This document shows positions 56,106 through 64,000 of a DNA stretch of 64,000 bases, in pieces. The notes under the pieces are model-generated. The model was not told the DNA's origin. It did no database searches and worked only from the letters and a program-made list of their open reading frames with translations. Numbering within the stretch: position 1 is the first letter of the stretch; each line of letters opens with the position of its first letter. Source of the DNA: Pyrenochaeta sp. MPI-SDFR-AT-0127 (taxonomy: Eukaryota; Ascomycota; Dothideomycetes; Pleosporales; Cucurbitariaceae); assembly GCA_020747015.1 (NCBI GenBank), contig JAGTJM010000018.1:248001-312000 (forward strand), read 5' to 3'. The translations under genes and the position numbers were made by a program.

Positions 56106-57024
56106 GGTATAAAAAGGACAATGATGATGATAATGACTTTTTGTAGTATAAGATGGAAATTGACGGCCCTTGTCAAGTAGTTGGGCTGGTAGAGGACGCG
56201 GTGGTGCTCTTGTGGGCTCATAAACTTCACACGATGGGAAGCAGAGCGTTGAGACGACGGGGTTTGGCAATGAATTGAAGTGAGCAAGTTCAGAGCGAGT
56301 AGCAGAATCTCTTTGCCTTCAAGTATGCCTCTGATGCCTAGCACACGGGTACCGTCTAAACAGGTGCCTTGCGCCGCCGCCTCAGCCTATCAAACGCCGC
56401 TATCCGTACTGGAGTTACTTGAAGCGAACACGGCGACGTCAATCCAATGAATTGAATGCACAATCAGCACGTTCCCAATACTAGATGTGGGGAGAGATAG
56501 AGTTTGGTTAGGCAGACACGACAAGCAGAGGAAAGCTCCTTTTATGTGCCGATAGCTGGAGGAGCTGAATGGTTGAGGCGTCGGCATCCCTACCTAAAGG
56601 AGGCGCAGCAGGCGCGTATTATTCAGCAATCATGGCAGGAAAGGGCGGAACACGTGCGGAGACACGCCTGCTATCGCCAGACGACATTTCGCAATGTATC
56701 AGTTGGTGGTGCAAGGATAGGGAGGGCGTCTGATGGATTGGCATGATGCCGGGTGAGATTCAGATGCTGGTGGAGATCTTCCTCTGGCCGGCTTTCCTCT
56801 TGTCGGCTAGTCGGCTGGACCCTGAACGTCAGGCTGCAGGAAAAGTTATGAGAGTCATCAACAAATTCCACCAAACGATGCAGCAGCTATTCACCCCGCT
56901 GCCCCACGCTTTTCCCGAATTCCAGCACTCTCTGCACCGGCTCTTCTGTACACGACGCAGCTTTCACAAGCTTTCCAGAGTCCCTCGTCGTGTTCAATTG
57001 CGCGAGACCCACGGAAGAAAGGCC
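56106..57024 (+). other. Divergent spacer with an in-frame, presequence-like extension of DEG1
   Basis: The frame of the downstream pseudouridine synthase stays open upstream to an ATG at 56743. Further ATGs in frame lie at 56848 and 56878. From 56848 the translation is Arg-, Ser- and Leu-rich and lacks acidic residues for long stretches (FCTRRSFHKLSRVPRRVQL), as mitochondrial targeting peptides do. It may be a translated N-terminal extension or just leader sequence. The minus-strand VIT/vWA promoter lies in the lower part. Confidence 0.4.
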
Positions 57025-58821
57025 ATGGCAGGAGAATATGTGGAATGGTCACAGCAGCAGTTGATTGCGCGCATTCACGAGCTGGAGCAGCAAATAGGCG
57101 ATAGTGGAACCCCTACAACGACAGGCCTCTTAGAATCGAATGCCGCGAAGCTCACAGGCTCATCTGTACCCCCACTGAACAGTGGACATAAATCGTTAGC
57201 TTTTCGTAAAGCACCAAAATCGCCCCCCAAGGCCTTCGATGCGTCAAAGTATAGCACGCGACTCATCGCTTTGAAGTTTGCGTACTTGGGCCAAAAGTAT
57301 AATGGTTTCGAGCATCACAAGAACAACTCCACACCACTGCCTACAATAGAGGAAGAGCTCTGGAAGGCGCTGGTCAAGACACGGTTAATCAACCCAATAC
57401 CAACTCAAGGCGACACAACGGACTACAACAGGATAGACAGAAAAACATTTGCGGCCTGGGATAGGGAGGGTGCAGACGTAAACTGGGATGGTTGCGAGTA
57501 CTCGAAGTGCGGGAGAACGGATCGAGGAGTGAGCGCGTTTGGACAAGTTATTGGCGTGCGGGTTCGCAGTCAGAGGCCATTGCCAAGATCAGCCTCTCCT
57601 CAGTTAACAGAGGAAGGCGACGAAGGCGCAGAAGAGTATGATGGCACGCCACCCTCTACAGAGCTTGAATCCAAAAACTCAACTCATTCATTCAATGATC
57701 TCACCGACGAACTTCCCTATATACAACTCCTAAACCGTGTCCTCCCACCCGATATTCGCATCTATGCTTGGTGTCCGAATCCTCCCCCAAACTTCAGCGC
57801 ACGCTTCTCCTGCAAGGAGCGACGCTACAAGTACTTCTTTACAAGTCCCTGTTACGCTCCTGTCCCTGGATCAGCTGGTCTTTACAACACCACTGAGCCC
57901 AATTCGAGCCTTATGCGGGAAGGTTGGCTAGACATTGAGGCGATGAAGAAGGGTTGTAAGGAGCTGGAAGGCTTACACGACTTCCGGAACTTTTGCAAGA
58001 TCGATGCAAGCAAACAGTTGACAAATTTCAAGCGCCGCATTTTTCATGCAGATATTGAGGAAGTTTCACCACTCTCCGTGCCCGCGTTCCTTTCTCATGC
58101 CGCTCTAAACTCCCCTTCTTCGTCAACTCAGGTGCAACCAAAGATGTACTCATTCACCCTCCACGGCTCCGCTTTTCTCTGGCACCAAGTCCGCTCTATC
58201 GTTGCTATTCTCTTCCTCATTGGCCAGAAGCTTGAATCACCGTCGCTCATCCCTTCCCTTCTGGACATCGAAGCAAATCCAACGAGACCCAAGTACGAGA
58301 TGGCATCCGATGCACCCTTGGTGCTTTGGGATTGTATCTTCCCACACGAGTCTGAAGTGCAGAGTTCAGAAGAGAGGCAAAGTGGGTATGAGGATCGTCT
58401 GGAGTGGGTGTACGTGGGCGATGAAGGTGGCGTAGAGCCAAAGAGTAAAGGCAGTGCGAAGGGTGGTGGTCCTAGTTCTATGGGTAAAGGCAAATGGGGA
58501 CGCGGTGGTGTTATTGATGACGTGTGGGAAATGTGGCGTGGTAACAAAATCGACGAAACACTATCGGCGTTACTGCTTGATAAAATCGCTAGTCAGGGGA
58601 GCTCCACGCTGGATGATCAAGATGTGAGTGAGCAAACAGTAGGCATTGCGAAGGGCGGTCCAAGGATATTCGATGGTGGCGATATCGGCAGAGCAAAGGG
58701 AAATTATGCCCCAGTGTTACAAAGGGAACGGCAAGAGTCAGTGGAAGTGGTGAATGAGCGTTACTTGAGGAGGAAAGGCATCACACCAAGCCAGCTGAAG
58801 GCGGAAGATGGAGATGAGTAA
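57025..58821 (+). CDS. DEG1: tRNA pseudouridine(38/39) synthase, Deg1/Pus3 family
   Basis: A single exon. The start at 57025 (MAGEYVEWSQ) gives 598 aa. An N-terminal coiled coil (QQLIARIHELEQQI) precedes the TruA fold. LKFAYLGQKYNGFEHHKN opens the fold. The catalytic aspartate is D166 in CGRTDRGVSAFGQ. Further conserved parts are FSARFSCKERRYKYFF, GLHDFRNFCKID and SAFLWHQVRSIVAILF. A long insert after the catalytic motif (about 185-230, acidic) and a Gly/Lys-rich C-terminus are fungal additions. The enzyme converts uridine 38 and 39 in the anticodon arm of many tRNAs to pseudouridine. An upstream in-frame extension starting at 56743 or 56848 could give a longer, mitochondrial form. No intron is needed. 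Confidence 0.93.
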   Translation: MAGEYVEWSQQQLIARIHELEQQIGDSGTPTTTGLLESNAAKLTGSSVPPLNSGHKSLAFRKAPKSPPKAFDASKYSTRLIALKFAYLGQKYNGFEHHKNNSTPLPTIEEELWKALVKTRLINPIPTQGDTTDYNRIDRKTFAAWDREGADVNWDGCEYSKCGRTDRGVSAFGQVIGVRVRSQRPLPRSASPQLTEEGDEGAEEYDGTPPSTELESKNSTHSFNDLTDELPYIQLLNRVLPPDIRIYAWCPNPPPNFSARFSCKERRYKYFFTSPCYAPVPGSAGLYNTTEPNSSLMREGWLDIEAMKKGCKELEGLHDFRNFCKIDASKQLTNFKRRIFHADIEEVSPLSVPAFLSHAALNSPSSSTQVQPKMYSFTLHGSAFLWHQVRSIVAILFLIGQKLESPSLIPSLLDIEANPTRPKYEMASDAPLVLWDCIFPHESEVQSSEERQSGYEDRLEWVYVGDEGGVEPKSKGSAKGGGPSSMGKGKWGRGGVIDDVWEMWRGNKIDETLSALLLDKIASQGSSTLDDQDVSEQTVGIAKGGPRIFDGGDIGRAKGNYAPVLQRERQESVEVVNERYLRRKGITPSQLKAEDGDE

Positions 58822-59092
58822 GAGCGGAAAGGATTTGGATAGATGCATTAGATACCCATTATAGATGAATGAACAGACAGCGGTGCGTGGATACTTTTAG
58901 CTTTCGATCTACCGTAAATTTTATACAAGGGGTATCATTTTCTCTCTGTTTTTCCCGGTGGAAGGATCCCGACTGAATATCTTCTTCTGATTCTTCAAGT
59001 GAATCAATATTGCCTTCCGATGCCCTTTACATACGCACTGATGTCATATCATTAGGCGTCTTTGCTCCAGTCTCCTGTGTGTCGACCGCCAC
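58822..59092. other. Convergent spacer
   Basis: The 271 bp between the 3' ends of DEG1 and the Hub1-domain gene hold nothing beyond likely polyadenylation regions. Confidence 0.5.
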
Positions 59093-59824
59093 TCAATCAC
59101 CAGTATTCAGTTCTAAATCGATCTGCACGCCATTACTTATAGAATAATCCGCCAGAGTGAGTTGATCGTGAAATGGTCGTTCGCCCTGCCGCTTCAACAT
59201 GATTTCGTGAATAGGGCGGCCAATCTTCGCTGCTACCATTGCCTTGAGGACCTTGACGGGGTCGCTCGGCATACATGGGACCTGTGTTTTCGTTCCAAGA
59301 CGGTCGTTGACTGTGACGATGATCATGGGCTCGTTAGAAGTGGCGACTGCAGGAGCAGCGGCTTTCTTCTCTTTGGGTTCTTTAGGTTCCCGGGGTCTGC
59401 GGTCGCGATCATCTCGTCTTCGGTCGTCGCCTCTACGGTCATCTCGCTTCCTGTCATCATCTCGGCGGCTGGAATACCTGTCATCCCTCCTCCTGTCGCT
59501 ACGATCATCATCTCTACGCCTATCTCCTCTATCATCACGTCTGTCTCTATCTCTTCGCTCGAATCGATCGCCATCACGTCTATCATCTCGATCGCGCCTG
59601 TCGTAACCACGGTCACGGTCTTCTCTCCGCCTGTCGTTTCGGTCGCGATCGTCTCTTTTGTCATTCTTCCACTTCAGGCCAGAGAAGTTCTTCGGTTTGC
59701 GTGGTGGGCTACGACGGGGTGAGCGAGACCGGGAGCGGGTTCGATCTTGTTGTTCGGCTGCTTTATCTTTGGCTTCGACTTCTGGTTTTGGCTCCTCGGC
59801 GCGGGGAGGGGATGGGGATGGCAT
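59093..59824 (-). CDS. Hub1-type ubiquitin-like domain fused to an Arg/Asp-rich N-terminal tail
   Basis: A single exon of 243 aa from the ATG at 59824. Residues 1-30 are acidic/Pro-rich, then an RS-type patch (RTRSRSRSPRRSPPRK). About 55-150 is almost pure Arg/Asp in RDRDDRR-like repeats. Residues 167-243 form a complete Hub1/UBL5 domain: VNDRLGTKTQVPC, an aspartate aligned with Hub1 D22, then KIGRPIHEIMLKRQGERPFH and LADYSISNGVQIDLEL. Hub1 is normally a free protein of about 73 aa that binds Snu66 in the U4/U6.U5 tri-snRNP and tunes splice-site use. The usual paired tyrosines near its end are replaced by Asn-Thr here. RS- and RD-rich tails also occur in splicing factors, so the fusion makes sense in the spliceosome. 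An ATG at 59326 could yield a free Hub1. The gene is divergent from PIG-H with 259 bp between starts. Confidence 0.85.
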   Translation of the reverse strand: MPSPSPPRAEEPKPEVEAKDKAAEQQDRTRSRSRSPRRSPPRKPKNFSGLKWKNDKRDDRDRNDRRREDRDRGYDRRDRDDRRDGDRFERRDRDRRDDRGDRRRDDDRSDRRRDDRYSSRRDDDRKRDDRRGDDRRRDDRDRRPREPKEPKEKKAAAPAVATSNEPMIIVTVNDRLGTKTQVPCMPSDPVKVLKAMVAAKIGRPIHEIMLKRQGERPFHDQLTLADYSISNGVQIDLELNTGD

Positions 59825-60083
59825 GTTTGGTGGAAGATATATGTTTCAAATAGAGGCTGAGGTGTTCGAGAGATGTGAATTGAGTTGGCGTCGATTTGTT
59901 AGGTTTGGCTCAAAATGTTGCGCAAAAGAAAGTCTGGTTGCGGACCTCCGCTATGTAAGAAATCCGAGGAAGCTTGGACTCTTCCTAGGGCTGATGCGCG
60001 CCACAATCCTCAAGTAGTCTACCCCCCACATTCCGCTCCGTACTTTCACTGCCACCCAGCTTGAAAATGATCACTCGGCGACA
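59825..60083. promoter_or_regulatory. Short divergent promoter, Hub1-domain gene and PIG-H
   Basis: Only 259 bp lie between the two start codons, so the two genes must share control DNA. No TATA box is seen. Confidence 0.4.
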
Positions 60084-60820
60084 ATGTCAACCTTCTTGCA
60101 GCAGCTAACCTCTCCGCCTGCACTGACGTTTCGAACCTTGCAGCCTACGCCCTCTACCATTCAATACACGGTGTCGACTCGACCGGTACCGACGACAGTT
60201 CTAGCATTTTTAGGACACTATATCCGTATACTGGTGAGGGTTGTTGTGGGATTATCGACCGTGCTCTTAGCATGGACAAAATGGCGGATTACAGTTCAGC
60301 AATCAACCTTTGCCCTGCAATGGATCGTGGGTAGCGCAAGGGAAGCACAACTACTCAAGCTCGCTGAGGCTTGCTCATGGAGATACTTAGCGCCGACTGC
60401 CCTTGTCGTTCTATTCCTAGTCGTTCGTCGAGGCTACAAAGGTACCTTTTCCTTTCCCTTTTCTATACCCGATCATCGCCGCTGAAAAGCCACACAGAAG
60501 AGTCTCTCACCCTCCTGCGTGGTCTTGGTGTCCAGACTTCTACAACATCCTCCACATACCTGCAGACACCCACAACACGCTTTATACCTACGACGTGTAT
60601 CCAGGATATATTTATACACGAGGCATTCAAGGGATTCGAAGTCAAGTTCTATTTGGCTATTGTGGTGCAAGAAGAAGAGAGCGTTGTAGTAGTGTTCCCA
60701 TCACTGTTACCTCGGCGAGCTATGTTAGAACAGGTGTGGCGGGGCGCGAAGAAATGTCTTTGGGAGAGCAGTATATATACCAAAGAGAAGCAAAAAGAGA
60801 AAGTAGAACCGGAATATTGA
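60084..60820 (+). CDS. GPI15: GPI-GlcNAc transferase subunit PIG-H (Gpi15)
   Basis: Two exons, 60084-60441 and 60498-60820, with a 56-bp intron (gtacct to acacag), give 226 aa. The N-terminal half has two hydrophobic segments, about 38-63 and 103-116, fitting the membrane hairpin of this family. The second exon holds the PIG-H signature: EESLTLLRGLGVQTS, RFIPTTCIQDIFIHEAFKG and FEVKFYLAIVV. FPSLLPRRAMLEQVWRG completes the domain. The subunit belongs to the ER enzyme that moves N-acetylglucosamine onto phosphatidylinositol, the first step of GPI-anchor synthesis, which fungi need for cell-wall proteins. The first exon's terminal phase matches only the acacag acceptor. The Lys/Glu-rich end is lineage-specific. 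Confidence 0.92.
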
Positions 60821-61172
60821 AATATATGATATTTTGTAATCATCTATCACCGCTTGTGGATAGAATATATATCGCAGAACTGGATACTAAATGAATCAAG
60901 AGGTCGTTCATGATGTTCCAACACATTTCAACCATGTCTGGACGGCTTCATAAGCAAGTGGGCGTAAAGTCTAATCCTCGCAATGTAATCATACCTTTGA
61001 CCTTCGCCTCACGCCCGTCTCCAAAAATGCTCCCATACTCAACCATGCGCCGCGCGTCCATATCCTTCTCACATTCTCAAGCCCTCGTCGCTTGGTGTAC
61101 GTCACGCGGTATGGTCGTGACCACCCGTAAAGTCCTGTCTCTATAACACGCTTGTCTCCGTTTCGCGACCAT
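60821..61172. other. Convergent spacer, PIG-H and DIM1
   Basis: The 352 bp between two converging genes are AT-rich at first. No gene is supported. Confidence 0.5.
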
Positions 61173-61604
61173 CTAGTACCGATATCTGGTCGAGTAATCC
61201 TTCGGGCTGACCACAAGACCCCTGCCCTTCTTCGCACCCCGATATACTGTCTCAACAATATCGACCATCTCGCCTTTGTCCTCGAGCACCCAATTCAGCT
61301 TATTGTTATTACCCGTCCCAAAATCACACATCATGTGTTTGTTCCTGAAGAAGAACATGACCGTACACGGATCGTAGAGTTCATACATGGCTTTGAAGTC
61401 TGGCACTTCGTCGAGATCGCAAAGGTAGATGGCGCAGAAATTCTTGACGCGGTCGGCAATCTTGTAGAGTACTTCGTCTTGCGCCATGCAGTCGGGGTCA
61501 GAGTCGCGTCCGAATCGGATCAGAACCAGGCGGTCCTCTTCGCTGAGGATGGCTTGGTCGACGTGCCAGCCTGTGCGGAGGTGGGGAAGGACAACTGAGC
61601 CCAT
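61173..61604 (-). CDS. DIM1: Dim1, U5 snRNP 15-kDa thioredoxin-like protein
   Basis: A single exon of 143 aa from the ATG at 61604, matching the normal 142-143 residues of this very conserved family. Key stretches are VLPHLRTGWHVDQAILSEED, DEVPDFKAMYELYDPCTVMF and FGTGNNNKLNWVLEDKGEM. It ends RGLVVSPKDYSTRYRY. The protein has a thioredoxin fold without a working redox pair and is part of the U5 snRNP and tri-snRNP, where it binds Prp6 and is essential for splicing and cell-cycle progression. Residue 35 is Ser where animal proteins have Trp; other fungi also vary here. No intron interrupts this copy. Confidence 0.97.
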   Translation of the reverse strand: MGSVVLPHLRTGWHVDQAILSEEDRLVLIRFGRDSDPDCMAQDEVLYKIADRVKNFCAIYLCDLDEVPDFKAMYELYDPCTVMFFFRNKHMMCDFGTGNNNKLNWVLEDKGEMVDIVETVYRGAKKGRGLVVSPKDYSTRYRY

Positions 61605-63811
61605 GGTGTAAAGCGAAGCGTGAAGGGTGGCGGATGCTCAAAGTGAGGCTTGACGCTCGTACGTAACGTGAAACGATGTATTGACGTATGTGTTCGAGGA
61701 GCCGATTGTAAAAATGTTTATGGGTATAATAGTCCCCGATATTCAATATGTGGATAGTTCTGTTTAAAGGGTCAGAAATGACGACGTGGGTGGGTGCTAT
61801 TATACAAATCGCAGGCAGCGATGCCCGTGCTCTAGAAAGTTCGCCCCGCTTTATTAAGCTTTCCCGCGGTTAAGCGTTCTTGTGGATCCATACTACACAT
61901 CATTACCTTTCACCAAATCAATTAATAGTAACGGGCCTGTTTTCAAGTCTTGTAAGCATGCATGAATTTATATTGACTAAATGTATTTTCTTTACAGTTG
62001 CTGAGCAACGCGGCTCGGAAGCCATTAAACCTTACACATCTTCATGGATATCAACCAAGAAAACTTTTTACAGCTATCGTACCAAGCCAAAGAAGAATTG
62101 CGATTCCTCCTTCAAGAATGACCCCATGTTTTCCTCTTCTTCTTGAGCAGAGAGATACCCTCCACCGATGATAATGTTCCAACCCATTTCTTTTTCTACT
62201 TTACCTCCTCCATATCTCTGTATCAGTCCCTTCATTGTTCCTATCAACTCAAAAAGATACTCTCTCTGAGTTTGTCCTCTGGTTTAACTTTTTTCTTTAC
62301 GAATGCAACGGATAAGTCATGAAAGCTGCAAGTTTGATTTCGTACAAGGTCTGGTAGGTCCACATGCCGTCAATGGCTCTGTCGAGCAGATTCTAAAGTA
62401 GTTTCCATGACTTTACCTCTTTAGTAAGGGAAATCATATCAACCAAGTTCTGCTACGATTTGCCTACTCAACGTCTCATTCATGGAGTAATTCCGAGCTT
62501 AGCTGCATCATAGAGCCCCACGAAAGAAACATCCTCAGGTAAGGTGCTGGAGATGTTGGAATGTGCAAGTGCATCAAGATTGGAAGCATACAAAGTACCG
62601 TTGGCCTGTCCTATACGGTTTTTTTTCTTCATCAAGTCATGCACACCGCGACCGAAGAGCAATTAGGCTGCAAAGTTCACGTACAGAGCTGTAAGGTGCA
62701 TCAAATTGGCTCCACGGATCAAGAAGGAATGGATGGGTCCAGAAACCCAGCAATGCTGTTGCTATCGCTTTTGAGGACAGGCAAGGCTAAAAAAAATTCA
62801 TCAGTTGTATGAAAGAGCACTAGAATGACCGCGCCATCGAGTTCAGCTTCGCGAGAGATTGTCCGCCTACACAGCGTTACCAACCACACCATGATGGTGA
62901 CCGGTCCTATCTAGTGTAGTACAATTGCATAGCCATGCAGTAGTCGTGCGCTCGTCCTGACCGAATCGAAATCGACAGGTAAGCGTAGGGTAACATCACA
63001 CATCGATAGATCTAAGGGAAGAAAAAAGAAGAACAGGAGTCACAAACCAGAGGCTTAGGAAAGTATTCCGGGAAGCATTGTTTCGAAGTGAGAAATATTG
63101 AGAGTTTGCTTCGCAGAAGGTTAATGCTGCATCGTTGGGGCTGAGCCTTCAGCTTGGGCAAGTAGCTTCAAATTTCATGTCTCGAGGCTTGCGCGTTCAG
63201 CCTTGCCAGTTCAACTGGTGGGGGCTTGTCGTGACAACGCGTCTTCAGTTGCATCTGTAATTGTTCAATGATCGAACTAAATTCACTGCCGGTGAGGGCT
63301 CGATTGCATTCGCGATTCTTCAGGGTTAGCTTCCTTCCTCACTAGCGTATGCGTGCGATGTTGGCAGCCGATATGTGCAGAAAATACGGCGTGTGATACT
63401 GAACAAACGCGGTGATACTTTCGAAAACGGGGAAGATCCTGATGAATGTCGAATTCTGTTCTGAAAGGTCTGGAATTCGGAAGGGTGGCGCAAGCTCTCA
63501 TTCGATCCAACCTAATCGAGCAAGGCACGTCGATTCTCAAATCTGGAGCTTTTGGATCTAGTTGTTCTAGTTTCCTCGCTAGACTACAAGTTAAACTCTT
63601 TGTGGCTTCAACTGGGCCGAATGACTTGTTTCACCGGACGCGAAATCATGGTCAGCCGCACATTCCTTCGCTCTCTTGTCTGCCTTGCCCAGGAATATAT
63701 CTATACCCCCAGAACGCAAGATTTTGATATGCATCTCTTGAAATCTTGAGTAAATCCTGAGCTGAATTCTTAAAAAGTCTGCCTGATAAAAGCCCTATCG
63801 ATATAGCCAAC
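61605..63811. other. 2.2 kb gene-poor region with a coding-like remnant
   Basis: AT-rich to about 62470. On the minus strand from about 63000 to 62480 several adjoining frames read like protein (SREAELDGAVILVLFH; ALPVLKSDSNSIAGFLDP; NRIGQANGTLYASNLDALAH; LPEDVSFVGLYDAAKLGITP), but stops and frame changes separate them. I cannot name a family. It may be a decayed gene. From 63000 to 63811 nothing is supported. Confidence 0.35.
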
Positions 63812-64000
63812 ATGGCAATTGAACGATCAAACTCAATGACGAAGGAGAGTGCGCCAGCCTACGAGGACGGAGAGTAAGATTCTCACTCACATGCTAAAAC
63901 CCAATATCGCTAACATTGGTATCACAATAGACATGCAACTGCACCTCCCGCATATAGCTCCTTGCCAGAATTAGTGGCAGCAGAGATGAACTCACTTGCC
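63812..64000 (+). CDS. Start of an unknown gene, cut by the window end
   Basis: An ATG at 63812 opens 62 bases (MAIERSNSMTKESAPAYEDG). A 57-bp intron at 63874-63930 begins gtaaga, has a gctaac branch site and ends caatag. The frame then continues in phase to the window end (HATAPPAYSSLPELVAAEM). The APPAY motif is a PPxY-type WW-domain ligand, and APAYED precedes it. The splice signals are textbook, so a real gene is likely. Its function cannot be told from the 43 codons visible. Confidence 0.55.

Noticed and set aside
61173..61604. Ser at Dim1 residue 35 in place of the Trp of animal proteins, as a possible loss of function
   Set aside because: This position varies among fungi and the rest of the protein is highly conserved.

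Overview
This window is nuclear DNA of a filamentous ascomycete (Pezizomycotina). Genes are dense on both strands and carry short GT-AG introns, mostly 43-68 bp. The protein set is fungal: Zn2Cys6 and C2H2 regulators, a Flc/TRP-like channel, a Deg1 pseudouridine synthase and fungal V-ATPase and PKA subunits. A CpA-poor, TpA-rich block at 366-930 looks like the product of repeat-induced point mutation (RIP). Dothideomycetes (Pleosporales) is my best guess, from overall protein character only; I could not run a search.

Layout. 1-930: degraded AT-rich DNA. 1294-7218: a protein kinase-like gene and a flavin-carrier/TRP-like gene, both on the minus strand. 7219-17603: gene-poor DNA holding an unknown 358-aa protein, a zinc alcohol dehydrogenase and a Zn2Cys6 transcription factor. 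17604-24544: a divergent pair, a tail-anchored FHA protein (-) and the largest subunit of RNA polymerase III (+). 24545-34568: accessory-looking DNA with a small two-exon candidate gene, a broken Zn2Cys6 relic, a METTL7-like methyltransferase and a fungal transcription-factor-domain protein. 34569-40493: the PKA regulatory subunit (-) and a CBM48 repeat protein (+), divergent over about 2.1 kb. 40494-45376: one unknown protein and a frameshifted C2H2 zinc-finger gene. 45377-52041: an unknown nuclear-type protein, V-ATPase subunit d and a six-exon unknown gene. 52281-61604: a compact housekeeping block with a VIT/vWA protein, Deg1/Pus3, a Hub1-domain fusion protein, PIG-H/Gpi15 and Dim1. 61605-64000: mostly empty, with the first exons of a gene that runs off the end.

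How the genes relate. Most are unrelated housekeeping functions: Pol III transcription, tRNA modification, GPI anchor synthesis, vacuolar acidification and cAMP signalling. The one suggestive neighbourhood is 59093-61604, where a Hub1-type ubiquitin-like domain fused to an Arg/Asp-rich tail lies next to PIG-H and close to Dim1. Hub1 and Dim1 both act in the U4/U6.U5 tri-snRNP. No secondary-metabolite cluster, CRISPR array, rRNA or convincing tRNA was found. The most interesting items are the Hub1 fusion, the C2H2 gene broken at a G run, the Zn2Cys6 relic with a stop inside its metal-binding motif, and a presequence-like extension in frame upstream of Deg1. I did not find a clearly novel multi-gene system.
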